Shown piece by piece: positions 16,452-25,105 of a stretch of 35,099 nucleotides of DNA. Location: the NCBI GenBank assembly GCA_002501855.1, contig DAOM01000171.1, positions 1 through 35,099 of the forward strand, given 5' to 3'. The notes under the pieces are model-generated. The model was given only the letters and a program-made list of their open reading frames with translations. It was not told the DNA's origin and did no database searches. The stretch is from Candidatus Nitrosopolaris nunavutensis (GTDB lineage: Archaea; Thermoproteota; Nitrososphaeria; Nitrososphaerales; Nitrososphaeraceae). Position numbers and translations under genes: made by a program. The number at the start of each line of letters is the position of its first letter. Position 1 is the first letter of the stretch.

Positions 16452-16805
16452 AGTCAGTCGGCTATCTTGGAAAATGGCATAATAGTGGGTGGAGCAGTTA
16501 GGGCTAATAGACCTGCTAGCATTGCCGTCTGCGACGCTGAGATGAAGAATTGCTATCGCCACAGGCCGGACCCCGCCTGTCGTAAGACCTTTTTTAAGAT
16601 ATTGCTAGCCACCGATAAACGCGCCGAAGTGCCAATATCGTAATAATGCTGTTGGCATATTGGCAATAGTTAGTACAAGAGCCTAGAAAATCGGGCCCTT
16701 ACATCTAGAAAATACGGGCGGCAGTTCGTAGCGTTGGGATGCCCCGGGACGACGGGCGCTTCTATGGTAGTCTAGATGCTTCTCTCGGTATACGGATCTG
16801 TCTTC
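16452..16805. other. Non-coding gap with terminator-like hairpin; possible in-frame ORF
   Basis: No convincing gene. The reading frame of the preceding regulator stays open after its TAG, to a TAA at 16643. This gives a possible 58-residue ORF from TTG at 16467, but no family is recognised and a terminator-like hairpin lies within it. A second inverted repeat, GCCAATAT with ATATTGGC (about 16631-16665), is also present. Confidence 0.3.
16561..16595 (+). terminator. Hairpin plus T-run downstream of the winged-helix/B12-like gene
   Basis: ACAGGC and GCCTGT pair around an eight-base loop (16561-16580), and a run of six T follows at 16590-16595. It is 110 bases after the regulator's stop codon and would suit a transcript end. 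Confidence 0.35.
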
Positions 16806-16973
16806 TCAATTGTCGCCGATTAGTCCCAGATTTTCGATCTTGTCATAAAGTGCATTTATCTGCGACTGGATTTCCAACTTTTCGACTTCGGTATTTACAG
16901 CATCTTTCTTTTCGTACAACTCTCTAATTTGTTTATGCAAGCTGTATTTGATTACCCCGATCGACGGATTCAT
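16806..16973 (-). CDS. Small coiled-coil protein (55 residues), function unknown
   Basis: The ORF begins MNPSIGVIKYSLHKQIRELY and ends YDKIENLGLIGDN. The central part (residues 12-48) is one long charged helix with a heptad-like pattern of Leu, Ile and Val, which suggests a coiled coil. A GAGGAG ribosome-binding sequence stands a few bases before the ATG. It is short, yet its composition and ribosome site make it a likely real gene. I do not recognise the family. It is oriented opposite to its neighbours. Confidence 0.6.
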   Translation of the reverse strand: MNPSIGVIKYSLHKQIRELYEKKDAVNTEVEKLEIQSQINALYDKIENLGLIGDN

Positions 16974-17430
16974 GTCTCCTCAAATGATAATAAAAAATTA
17001 GATAGCATTAATTGTCAAATAATTTTGCCTCGTTTGACAAATTTCAAGCTAATAAAATAATATGCAATATGCTCCTGTGATATCTAATGCTATACTCACA
17101 CATCCGTCAACCAAATAGAAAAAACCCAGTGGTGCATGATTTGAGCCTTGCGTATCATTATAACTATGACCGTACTCGCTTCGTAGATAAAGAATAGCCC
17201 AGCATCACGAGACTAGCGATCAAATGAAAATGCCACAAATACTAATACCAATAATAATAATAATAATAATATTTTTAATCAATTTGTTATCTATTTGCTA
17301 TCACTTGACTGATATACGAGCTTGGAAATTCACTTGTTTATTGAATACAATTTTTTCAAATCAAACAATAATTCTGGTTGATGATATGGTAATGTGTATA
17401 CTTGACTAAAGTACCAAATGACGGGAAAAA
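16974..17430. other. Intergenic, AT-rich, with ATA trinucleotide repeat
   Basis: It holds the promoter regions of the small leftward gene and of the response regulator. A run of about seven ATA/AAT triplets lies at about 17250-17272. A 61-codon open frame over that repeat (17224-17409) has low-complexity Ile content and is not accepted as a gene. Confidence 0.5.
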
Positions 17431-17970
17431 ATGAAAATATTGATCGCCGAGGACGATAGGGATATTGTATTATTGTATAAGCACACGATTGAGAAGAGAC
17501 ATCATGAGGTCATAACTAGCGAAGATGGGGAAGAATGTCTAACTATTTATCACGAAGAATTCCAGCGCGCTAGATTTGGAAAGCGGTACAGCGTAACCAA
17601 GACGCCTCAGTTTGATGCCGTGGTCCTTGACCATAAAATGCCGAAGATTAACGGAATGGAAGTTGCAAAAGAAATCCTAGCAATAAATCCACACCAAAGA
17701 GTCATCTTCGTTTCTGCATTTGTCAAAGAGACTCTTATCGATTCAATAAAGAATCTAATGCAGGTGGTAGAGGTTATACAAAAACCATTTCATCTGACTA
17801 CTTTAGTTGATACTATCGAAGATAGAGAAATCTATTCAGAACTACAGAATCTCAATGTCGATATTGCTGTAGTTAAAGCTCTTAAACCTACCCACGAGCA
17901 GATAAAAGATCTGTTAGATCGGTTAAGTAGAGTTCGGGACATGCAAACATTCGTGACATCCGAAGGGTAA
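17431..17970 (+). CDS. Response regulator, receiver domain only
   Basis: A CheY-like receiver of 179 residues. The acidic pocket is Asp8-Asp9 in ILIAEDDRDIV, the phosphate-accepting Asp67 is in AVVLDHKMPKINGMEVAKEI, and the conserved Lys118 is in VIQKPF; the Ser of IFVSAF follows the pattern. An insertion of about 16 residues (EEFQRARFGKRYSVTK) lies between the second helix and third strand. The C-terminal 55 residues are a helical extension without a recognisable DNA-binding domain. No histidine kinase is nearby, so its partner is unknown. Confidence 0.88.
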   Translation: MKILIAEDDRDIVLLYKHTIEKRHHEVITSEDGEECLTIYHEEFQRARFGKRYSVTKTPQFDAVVLDHKMPKINGMEVAKEILAINPHQRVIFVSAFVKETLIDSIKNLMQVVEVIQKPFHLTTLVDTIEDREIYSELQNLNVDIAVVKALKPTHEQIKDLLDRLSRVRDMQTFVTSEG

Positions 17971-18070
17971 CTAGGCGCACGAATAGCTAAAATGATGTTA
18001 GTAGCCGTTGGATCATACGTTGGAAAAATATCTATAACCCTTGGTTAGTTCATTCCTTGCAGATTCTGTA

Positions 18071-19351
18071 ATGAACAAAACACAGATGATGATTCTACTC
18101 AGTGTCAGCATACTAGTCTTGCTTATTTCTCAGTATGTCACGAATAGATTGGTTGGTGTTGTTAGCGCGTTCTCTACAATTCAAGAGAGACATGGAGCAC
18201 GTGCATCGCTATTTGTTTATAGCAAAACATTGCAACTGGCATTGGAGAGTCAACTCCTACCTTTTCCTCAAAGCAGTAGTCAGAATTCTGATATCCATTA
18301 TGTTAGTTTGGCAAACCTCACGGCCTCACCACTGCTTACCGATATTTTCAAAAGAGTCGAGAACTCGGTAGTTCAGATAACAAGCAGAGTAAACGACACC
18401 GGTAACCTGCAAATTATTATAAACGGCAACCCTTTGCAAGGCCCCTCTACTAGGTTGGGATCAGGATTTGTTTACGATAATCAAGGACACATCGTTACTA
18501 ACAATCACGTTGTGAACGGTGCTAAAACAGTTGATGTAACCTTCGTTGACGGAAATACATATACGGCAAAGGTAATAGGTACTGACCCTTCTAGCGACCT
18601 TGCATTATTACTAATCACAGATAATTTCTCAGTTGAAAGAGTCGTTCCGCTTATAATTACAAACTCATCTAGCCTACAGGTTGGACAGCAGGTAATAGCT
18701 ATCGGCAATCCATTTGGACTTAGCGATACCATGACAACTGGGATTGTAAGTCAAACGGGACGTTTGCTGCCGAACCCAGATACCCAATTTGGTATACCAA
18801 ACGGAATTCAGACTGATGCTGCAATTAATCCTGGTAATTCAGGTGGTCCATTATTAAATATGCAAGGACAAGTAGTAGGAATGAATACTGCAATCAGTTC
18901 TTCGACGGGCGAATTCTCGGGGATAGGATTTGCAATCCCATCAAACGCAATGACGCGAATACTGCCATCGCTCATCCAGACCGGAACTTATACCCACCCC
19001 TGGCTTGGAATATCTGGCGGTAGCCTAACTCCGGCCTTGGCACGAAATGCAGGCTTACCAATCAACTACAAGGGAGTTCTAGTCCGCTCAGTACAAGTAG
19101 GCAGTCCAGCTGAAAAGGCCGGTCTGCATGGGGTCAGCCAGGATGTAAATTCAAATCCACATGTCGGCGATATAATCGTAGCAGTTGATGGTCACAAAGT
19201 AAAACGTATTGATGATATCATTAATTACATGGAAACCCAAAAATCTGTCGGGCAAACCGTGAAACTTACAGTGAATAGAAATGGACAGTTCATGGATTTG
19301 ACAGCGACGCTGCAACCACGCCCATCGTCACTACCTACCCCTCCTCAATGA
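18071..19351 (+). CDS. HtrA/DegP-like membrane-anchored serine protease with PDZ domain
   Basis: A trypsin-like protease for quality control outside the membrane. The ATG at 18071 places a hydrophobic anchor (MMILLSVSILVLLISQYV) at the N-terminus; a TTG at 18041 would add ten residues. Numbered from 18071 the catalytic triad is His146 (VTNNHVV), Asp176 (SSDLALL) and Ser257 (NPGNSGGPL). A PDZ domain follows (GVLVRSVQVGSPAEKAGLHG, then VGDIIVAVDGHKVKRIDDII). The Ser/Gln/Asn-rich stretch between anchor and protease is a likely linker. It is 426 residues, usual for archaeal HtrA proteins. Confidence 0.93.
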   Translation: MNKTQMMILLSVSILVLLISQYVTNRLVGVVSAFSTIQERHGARASLFVYSKTLQLALESQLLPFPQSSSQNSDIHYVSLANLTASPLLTDIFKRVENSVVQITSRVNDTGNLQIIINGNPLQGPSTRLGSGFVYDNQGHIVTNNHVVNGAKTVDVTFVDGNTYTAKVIGTDPSSDLALLLITDNFSVERVVPLIITNSSSLQVGQQVIAIGNPFGLSDTMTTGIVSQTGRLLPNPDTQFGIPNGIQTDAAINPGNSGGPLLNMQGQVVGMNTAISSSTGEFSGIGFAIPSNAMTRILPSLIQTGTYTHPWLGISGGSLTPALARNAGLPINYKGVLVRSVQVGSPAEKAGLHGVSQDVNSNPHVGDIIVAVDGHKVKRIDDIINYMETQKSVGQTVKLTVNRNGQFMDLTATLQPRPSSLPTPPQ

Positions 19352-20022
19352 GGGTATTGAGCACTGACTTCGGTTGATTGACTGCCCTGACTTTAGCAGA
19401 CGAGAGTAGCAAGTTGGTCCGATGCTGCGTTTCCTTGCTTTTAAACAGATACTGAGAATTCGTCGATACGAGAAGGCGGTCAGAGATATATCTAACTGTC
19501 TGCTTTCTAATATGATAGTACCCCAAGGACAAAACAGGTAGTACTACAATTCGGTGCTACTACTATCCGGTGGCAGGCGTAAGATATCTCGAACGAGGAG
19601 GACAGATCCGGCAAATTTCAACGATAATTTACTTGCTCAAATACTGGTGCATAGCAAGTGATCTTGCAACTCCCTTCTTTTAATGACATGATGGTCATAA
19701 GATGTGTGGTTGACGTTGCAGCTTCTTTAGCCTTGTGTTTTTCTCGTATGCGTAGTCTGATTCTTCGAAGTGCAAAAATTTTTTAGAAACAGGCATTTGT
19801 AGCGAAGGTCCGCAGATATGTTTGACCGAGTTCGTTTGGGTGCATTGTTTTATTTGGAGAATCACGCGGCCGACTTCATTAAGTCATTATACCTGTCAGA
19901 CCAAGAATCGACTCTAATAGTAGCGGAGCAAATGTCGGGACGGCCCAAGAATATTTTTGTTTTCCATCGTGGCAGAGCAGATGGTTTTAGATGTGAAGCG
20001 ATCCACATTATTTTTATAATCT
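19352..20022. other. Gap without a supported gene
   Basis: Short open frames (19335-19532 minus, 19818-20030 plus) show no motif, poor composition, and overlap real genes or their promoters. I see nothing else beyond a probable AT-rich promoter just before 20023. Confidence 0.5.
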
Positions 20023-20262
20023 ATGAGTGAGAAAGGCGACACTTCAAGTCAAGAAACATCTACTCACTGGGCTGAAATAATGGGTCAACTCGTTGACAGG
20101 GTGTTAGAAAAGAACATGGCGATGACATATAACTTTGACGATCAAACAATCGATATGCCAGGGGCACAAGGACCAGGCGGTCGACATTGCAAATATACAA
20201 CCTGCGTTAAGTGGACCATTAACGGCAAGGTAATAATTGCGACAGAAGCGTACAAAAAATAA
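20023..20262 (+). CDS. Small conserved-looking hypothetical protein (79 residues)
   Basis: The protein has a Ser/Thr-rich start, an amphipathic helix (HWAEIMGQLVDRVLEKNMAM) and a C-terminal part that looks like a beta hairpin (CKYTTCVKWTINGKVIIATE). A pair of cysteines lies in HCKYTTC. The region PGAQGPGGRHCKY is Gly-rich. Composition and clean ends suggest a real gene. I do not recognise the family and suggest no function. Confidence 0.6.
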   Translation: MSEKGDTSSQETSTHWAEIMGQLVDRVLEKNMAMTYNFDDQTIDMPGAQGPGGRHCKYTTCVKWTINGKVIIATEAYKK

Positions 20263-20586
20263 GAGGTTGTGATCGGATCCAGAAAAAATGCTATGCCATG
20301 ATCAAGTGCTGAGCGGGAACGGAGTCACAGTTTGATTTCTTCGAAAAGGTGGGGAACCGATAACTTTGGGAAAAGATGCAAAGCCAACGTTATCGAAATT
20401 GATCACCTGAAGCGACGATATGCAAATAAAGAGTGTTAAGGCAACTAGCAATCTTAAGAGCGACCTGAAAACAGATTAACAACTAATTCTTAATCCGACA
20501 ATCCTACTCTTAGGATACGGGGATAATAATTCCTACTTCACGTTCACATTTTGATGTTTCCGAGCTAGGATATAGTATGATAACTG
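20263..20586. other. Gap without a supported gene
   Basis: A 324-base space between convergent genes. I see no ORF, RNA or repeat worth naming. Confidence 0.5.
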
Positions 20587-22311
20587 CTACCAATATTTTG
20601 CCTTGATAGTTTCAATTACTCGTTCGTGTTCCGGGCCCTTCTTCCTTGCATATCTCTCCATTGCGCCGAGCGGCACCCCACCTAATGATCTGGCCAGCGC
20701 TGCAAAGAAGAGGTTCTTTATCGGGTTCTCACGACCTACCTTGCGCATAAACTTCTGAATCCCATGCTTGAAGTTGTGTTGCCATGTCTTGTACATTACC
20801 CCTAGTTTTGAAGCATCAATTGAATTGCCGATATCGAAAAATGCGGATTTCTCCAAGAGCCCTATTGGGACAAAGGTAAGAGGAGTCACCGTGAACTTGG
20901 AATCTGGCTGTTCGTTTTCGAGCTCATGGATAAGCCTTATAGTCTCCCAGCTATCTTCTGAAGTCTCGTCGTTATTCAGCCCCATGATTATGGTGAAAGC
21001 AGGTACCCAGTAGTTTTCGTTGAGAGTCTTTACGGCATTCTTGACAACCCAATGCCATTCTGCTGGTTGATAAGGAGCTAATTTTCTGTCTGCGTATTTT
21101 CCAATCAGCCTAACACTCCCTGTTTCTAATCCGCATTGAATGCCTATATGATTAGATGGGCTAGCTTTGATAATTTTAGATACGTTAGGAATTAGTCTTT
21201 CATCAGCGATTGCTCCAGCAAGGGTTCCATGTGTGGGGTTTGTATGTTCAACACCTGTGGCCATGATACCTTTGAACAGCTCCTCGATAGCTTCTCTGTT
21301 TGGCTGCATATTCTTTGTTGTCCTTGGATTTAACCCATAAACGAAAATATCGTCACTATGAACCCATGCATTCTTTAACCCACCATATTTCATGTTGATT
21401 TCGATTTCTTTCTGGACCTTCTCAACCGGATAATATCTCAATGGTCTGAGAGTCACATCGCAGAATTTGCACCCACGACCACAGCCTCGCATAACTTCAA
21501 CTTGACCATGCATGCTTGGATTAATAATATTCGGAATCTCGTCAACAGAAGGTTGATCCCAACAGTGGATGAATCTACCATGGTATTTTCTGCCATCTCT
21601 TGCAAATTCCTTAATCTCCACTTTGAATTCTGTCTTCTTGAATGGATTGGCTGTTTCCATCTCTCCATTAATAAGGGCATCAAAGAATCTCCCACCAGTG
21701 CCATCGATCTCAGGTCCTATGCCACCAAGATCGCCTTCAACAATACCATAAAGATCATATTCTTCAATTTTTGCTGGGTCATAATTATATTGCCAAGTTC
21801 CAGAAGCACCTGCGAGTATTTTGGCTTTGCTTCCATTTTTTCGTTTTGCTGCTACAATCCTCTGATGTAGATCTCTGCTGTAAAACTCGTCATAAGACAT
21901 TTGTTTCCTACCGTATGTAAAAGTCATAGTTACCGGTCCCATGCCAAGGGGATCCATTTCATATGTCCCGACCACTTCTGTTTCTGGACCAATAAATTTT
22001 TCAATATGATCTGGATGTGCGACTACAACTTGATCTCGGGTATAACCATCCCTCACCAAAGCAGCTTCAACTTTCCGTAGACCATAAGGAGCATAATTAG
22101 CACGTCCATCTGTTTGCTCTATAGGATTGCAGATAAAGTCAAATAGTACCTTCGGAGTAACCTGCTGTCCTAGGACACGATACCAGAACGTGTTATGATT
22201 TCTATTCGGATCGAGCGCTGGCGCACAACCAAAAAACGATGCAAGAGAGATTCCCCTGTACGGAGACATTAGAGTACGGTCTGCACTAAGTACTACTTTG
22301 GGATATTTCAT
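20587..22311 (-). CDS. B12-binding-domain-type radical SAM enzyme
   Basis: A 574-residue protein. The radical SAM iron-sulfur motif is Cys277, Cys281 and Cys284 in MRGCGRGCKFCDVT (CxxxCxxC). The first about 250 residues have the layout of the N-terminal region found before the radical SAM barrel in B12-type enzymes (for example QVVVAHPDHIEKFIGPETEVVG and a Gly-rich GIVEGDLGGIGPEIDGTGGRFF). After the cluster come barrel strands (NHIGIQCGLETGSVRLIGKY, then WVPAFTIIMGLNNDETSEDSW). The substrate cannot be told; similar proteins perform methylations, methylthiolations or C-C bond chemistry. A possible small upstream ORF would overlap its start. Confidence 0.82.
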   Translation of the reverse strand: MKYPKVVLSADRTLMSPYRGISLASFFGCAPALDPNRNHNTFWYRVLGQQVTPKVLFDFICNPIEQTDGRANYAPYGLRKVEAALVRDGYTRDQVVVAHPDHIEKFIGPETEVVGTYEMDPLGMGPVTMTFTYGRKQMSYDEFYSRDLHQRIVAAKRKNGSKAKILAGASGTWQYNYDPAKIEEYDLYGIVEGDLGGIGPEIDGTGGRFFDALINGEMETANPFKKTEFKVEIKEFARDGRKYHGRFIHCWDQPSVDEIPNIINPSMHGQVEVMRGCGRGCKFCDVTLRPLRYYPVEKVQKEIEINMKYGGLKNAWVHSDDIFVYGLNPRTTKNMQPNREAIEELFKGIMATGVEHTNPTHGTLAGAIADERLIPNVSKIIKASPSNHIGIQCGLETGSVRLIGKYADRKLAPYQPAEWHWVVKNAVKTLNENYWVPAFTIIMGLNNDETSEDSWETIRLIHELENEQPDSKFTVTPLTFVPIGLLEKSAFFDIGNSIDASKLGVMYKTWQHNFKHGIQKFMRKVGRENPIKNLFFAALARSLGGVPLGAMERYARKKGPEHERVIETIKAKYW

Positions 22312-22487
22312 AATCTTTCCTTCTTCTTCTTTAATCCGCCGTTCTCTGGCATATAATTATACCGATGATTTGAAGTTTTTCTACTAATTTGTAGAAGGGA
22401 ATCCCTTAGGATATTCTCAGTGTCATCGAGCTGTCTTTCTAGTAGTATAGGTCGAACGAGCCTTCCGATCGTTAATAAACTGTTCAC
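22308..22487 (-). CDS. Possible small ORF coupled to the radical SAM gene (59 residues)
   Basis: Starting at GTG 22487, this frame ends in a TGA that overlaps the radical SAM ATG (ATGA). The text (LLERQLDDTENILRDSLLQI) is helical and charged, with a Lys-rich end. The frame stays open for 27 codons before the GTG but without a start. Another frame over the same bases also looks partly protein-like. I do not recognise it; it may be chance. Confidence 0.28.
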   Translation of the reverse strand: MNSLLTIGRLVRPILLERQLDDTENILRDSLLQISRKTSNHRYNYMPENGGLKKKKERL

Positions 22488-22937
22488 CCCACTGTGCTCA
22501 AAATGCTGCCATTTTCGTTTGTTGAGTAGGTTTAAGGCATTTAGTGCACGCTGTTTGTGTATTTTCGACTACTCAATATCTCTCTTTAATACTCTCCCTT
22601 AAGAAAACACGTCATTGCAGGATATCTTCAAGGAGATGAGACTCTAACTGCAATATTTGACCTTCAACAGGAAAATTATCCTTAATCTAATCTGGTTAAA
22701 AATGCTCCAATAGTCTCGAATTAGGGCGATGTAGATCTAAACTTGATCGCCTCTTCAATTAGGTGTTGGTGCATGCCAGGGGAGACACGTTTGCAAGTGT
22801 AAAGAGAATCCCACTAGCTCAGCAAGCGTTAAGAAATTGTTAAGATCGTTGATGCCCTATTAAGGGAAGAGAGTAACATTAATGTCAGTAAGGAAGAATA
22901 TTTATATCATTTAATTTTACCTTTTGTCGAAAATGAA
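22488..22937. other. Intergenic region, perhaps with gene remnants
   Basis: A short coding-looking stretch (about 22609-22683, HVIAGYLQGDETLTAIFDLQ and onward) ends in TAA but has no start; it may be a relic. The rest is AT-rich and holds the promoter of the following zinc-ribbon gene. Confidence 0.35.
22900..22907 (+). promoter_or_regulatory. TATA box of the zinc-ribbon gene
   Basis: The element ATTTATAT is centred about 34 bases before the ATG at 22938, which is the same spacing as at the argG and homocitrate synthase promoters. Confidence 0.5.
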
Positions 22938-23222
22938 ATGTCAAACAGGGCATCCGTAAGCAATTATGAAGATTCAAACCCGAACCTCAGGTCGTCGGGC
23001 TCTCAACCGCCAGTATTCGTACTCTGTGAATCATGTCATTGGTGTGCAACATATCTGTATAAAGCTAGATTACCTTTAGATAATGAGTGTCCTCAATGTT
23101 CTAGTGATATGTTGTCGAGCTTTCCCATATTATCTACCGAAGCCTTCACATTCGATTACAGCGAAAAACGTGGAATAGAGTTAGAATTTAGGCGTAGAGA
23201 TAAGAAGATGCTGATCAGCTAG
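22938..23222 (+). CDS. Zinc-ribbon protein (94 residues)
   Basis: It has two Cys clusters: VLCESCHWCATY (Cys30, Cys33, Cys36) and NECPQCSSDM (Cys51, Cys54), patterned as a zinc ribbon with a spare Cys. The N-terminal 20 residues are Ser/Asn-rich and probably unstructured. The C-terminus is short and basic (FRRRDKKML). A leaderless-type promoter precedes it. It could bind nucleic acid or a protein partner; no specific family was recognised. Confidence 0.68.
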   Translation: MSNRASVSNYEDSNPNLRSSGSQPPVFVLCESCHWCATYLYKARLPLDNECPQCSSDMLSSFPILSTEAFTFDYSEKRGIELEFRRRDKKMLIS

Positions 23223-23682
23223 TCAACTGGAAATAATTCGATTCGCGACTTATAGATGCCCACTCTCCGTTTCATGATTATCTCATGTATTCCTATATTG
23301 TCCCTCGAGCTCGGAATGGATGAAGAATGAGACGAAATCAGAAACATCCCGAATCGCCTTATGTAGTGGCGTTACTCTGGGTTACTAAACCAATCTAGAT
23401 GGGACGGCTAAGGTACCTCTCACGTTTTTTTACGTTTTGGAAATTGGAATGTGCCCCTTTCTGTAATTCCTCCTATATAGCATGTGGCTGTGATAACTGC
23501 CGTGATACAGTGATCGAACGAATAGCCTACGGGATTGACGACCCACTCCTGGTGATTTCTTTTACTTATCTAGCACTCTTGTTTTCATCCACTAGACGAT
23601 TCTAACTGAGGGGTTAACTAGTTCTAACTAGTTTAATTAAAAGATTATCTTATGTAGATGCTAACTACACTGTAGATGACAG
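23223..23682. other. Intergenic region, one doubtful Cys-containing ORF
   Basis: A 68-codon frame (23399-23605) contains ECAPFCNSSYIACGCDNC, a metal-site-like Cys spacing, but its remaining sequence is unlike a folded protein and no ribosome site was seen. I treat it as unproven. The promoter of the following gene fills the right end. Confidence 0.3.
23616..23633. promoter_or_regulatory. Tandem AACTAGTT palindromes upstream of the C2H2/membrane protein gene
   Basis: Two perfect 8-base palindromes AACTAGTT begin 10 bases apart (23616 and 23626), one helical turn, directly before a TTTAATTAAAAG TATA-like stretch. The layout suits a dimer or tetramer regulator site. Confidence 0.4.
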
Positions 23683-24357
23683 ATGGTAGACAAAGAAAAA
23701 ATAAAGTGTGATTTCTGTGGGAAATCTTTCAATTCCAGAAAACAGTTGGAACAGCACAAGCAGGACGTTCACAGTGCGGCGAATAAGAATAACGTAATCA
23801 TACCCGGAAAGAAATCTTTCAAGCCCTCTAAGAAGGTGATTGCTACGATTGGCGTTGGCATTTTAGTCGTTATTATAGTCAGTATAGGGGTGTTTTCTGC
23901 CACGGCACCGCATGTCCCGTCTGCCTTAACAATAGGTGGTATACAATGTAGTTCGTTTGAGCAACTTGTTTTTCATATACACTCCCATCTTGATATCTTT
24001 GTTAACGGTAAGCCTTTCACGATCCCTGCGCAGATCGGTATTATACCTGGCAAATGCTTCTATTGGTTGCATACTCATGATGAATCTGGAGTTATTCACA
24101 TAGAATCACCAGTAAGTAGAAACTATACGCTCGGACAGTTTTTCGATATATGGAATCAGAAATTCAATAACACTCAGCTGTTTGATAATGCGGCTAACGG
24201 TAACAATACGTTAACAGTGTATGTAAACGGCAGCAAGGTACCAAGTGGGACAAATTACAGAGACATCAAACTAGGCGCACATGATGAGATTGCAATAGTT
24301 TATGGTACTCCTCCAAGTACTATACCTTCGAGATATATCTTTGCTGAGGGGTTGTAA
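23683..24357 (+). CDS. Single-pass membrane protein: cytoplasmic C2H2 zinc finger, outer His-rich domain
   Basis: A 224-residue protein. Residues 9-30 form a C2H2 finger (Cys9, Cys12, His25, His30 in KCDFCGKSF and LEQHKQDVH). Residues about 51-72 are a transmembrane helix (VIATIGVGILVVIIVSIGVF). The remaining 150 residues should lie outside; they hold His clusters in LVFHIHSHLDIFVNG and FYWLHTHDESGVIHIES, then Asn/Gly-rich beta-like text (NNTLTVYVNGSKVPSGTNY). The His clusters suggest a metal site outside and the finger may signal or bind DNA inside. I know of no characterised member; the linking role is inference. It is adjacent to the nickel regulator, which fits a metal theme. Confidence 0.7.
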   Translation: MVDKEKIKCDFCGKSFNSRKQLEQHKQDVHSAANKNNVIIPGKKSFKPSKKVIATIGVGILVVIIVSIGVFSATAPHVPSALTIGGIQCSSFEQLVFHIHSHLDIFVNGKPFTIPAQIGIIPGKCFYWLHTHDESGVIHIESPVSRNYTLGQFFDIWNQKFNNTQLFDNAANGNNTLTVYVNGSKVPSGTNYRDIKLGAHDEIAIVYGTPPSTIPSRYIFAEGL

Positions 24358-24494
24358 TATTGGTAGTCACTTCTTACCACCCTACCAACTTTCCCGACGC
24401 TCCCATAAAATGTGAAAATTGCAGTTACACCTTTAGAGCCTGACAGCCCACAGAGCCGTAAAATCATTCATCTAAGGCAGTTCGGATAAAACTT

Positions 24495-24878
24495 TTACAT
24501 CACGATGAGTTGGACATTGTCCATATTCTTGTTAGCCTGAAATTTTTTGGTCATTTCTTTCACCTCGCGTGCATCACCTCTAAGAAGGAATATTTCAAGG
24601 CATCTGTCTCTATCAATCTTGCTATGCAGATGCGTATTGATTAATTTATCGTAGACGTGTCTCATTTCCGTAACTTGATCATCAGAATCCTCGTCATGAA
24701 TCGCTAGAAATAGTGCATGAAGCATACCAGTCAAGTCCTGTCTTTTTCTTTCTTCTGATAGTAAGTTACGAATGCCAGCTCTCACTATTTCCGACCTGCC
24801 TGAGAATCCATGCGATTTTTCTAATTTGTCCATCTCATCTAAAATAGTTCTATTAAGTGACACACTCACTATAGTCAA
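24495..24878 (-). CDS. nikR: NikR-like ribbon-helix-helix metal-responsive repressor
   Basis: A 127-residue protein with an N-terminal ribbon-helix-helix (MTIVSVSLNRTILDEMDKLE, then SGRSEIVRAGIRNLL) and a C-terminal ACT-like NikR domain (THLHSKIDRDRCLEIFLLRGDA). The start is TTG at 24878, beside a TCAACGTTGTTGA inverted repeat that could be an operator. In E. coli NikR the His-x-His pair is followed by the metal Cys six residues after the second His; here the Cys is eight residues after, so the nickel site is rearranged. It is divergent from the secreted protein gene at 25106 and 2.5 kb from the NiCoT permease gene, its most likely target. Confidence 0.78.
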   Translation of the reverse strand: MTIVSVSLNRTILDEMDKLEKSHGFSGRSEIVRAGIRNLLSEERKRQDLTGMLHALFLAIHDEDSDDQVTEMRHVYDKLINTHLHSKIDRDRCLEIFLLRGDAREVKEMTKKFQANKNMDNVQLIVM

Positions 24879-25105
24879 CGTTGTTGAATGTTATTAAGTA
24901 TCTTATATACCTATTCATAGAAATTAATAACAAATTTAAATATATTTATAATTGCGTTCATGTCAGGATGGGCTATGTCTGCGGGTCAAAAGCTAGCAAT
25001 TGGTTGAATGACATCTCTTTAAAAAGAGCCAATAATGTAGGAACGCTTTAGAATAAGGATTTTTATATGGTATGTTTAAATTACTAATATCTCGAAAACT
25101 GTAAA

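Noticed and set aside
16467..16643. 58-codon ORF continuing in frame after the winged-helix/B12-like gene
   Set aside because: No family, unusual composition, and a hairpin plus T-run inside it point to transcript end.
17224..17409. 61-codon ORF over the ATA repeat
   Set aside because: Ile runs come from the trinucleotide repeat; no ribosome site or conservation clue.
19818..20030. 70-codon ORF ending inside the 20023 gene
   Set aside because: It overlaps the next start and its promoter and shows no motif.
23399..23605. 68-codon ORF with Cys cluster
   Set aside because: Only the Cys spacing is suggestive; the rest is unlike a protein and no promoter or ribosome site was found.
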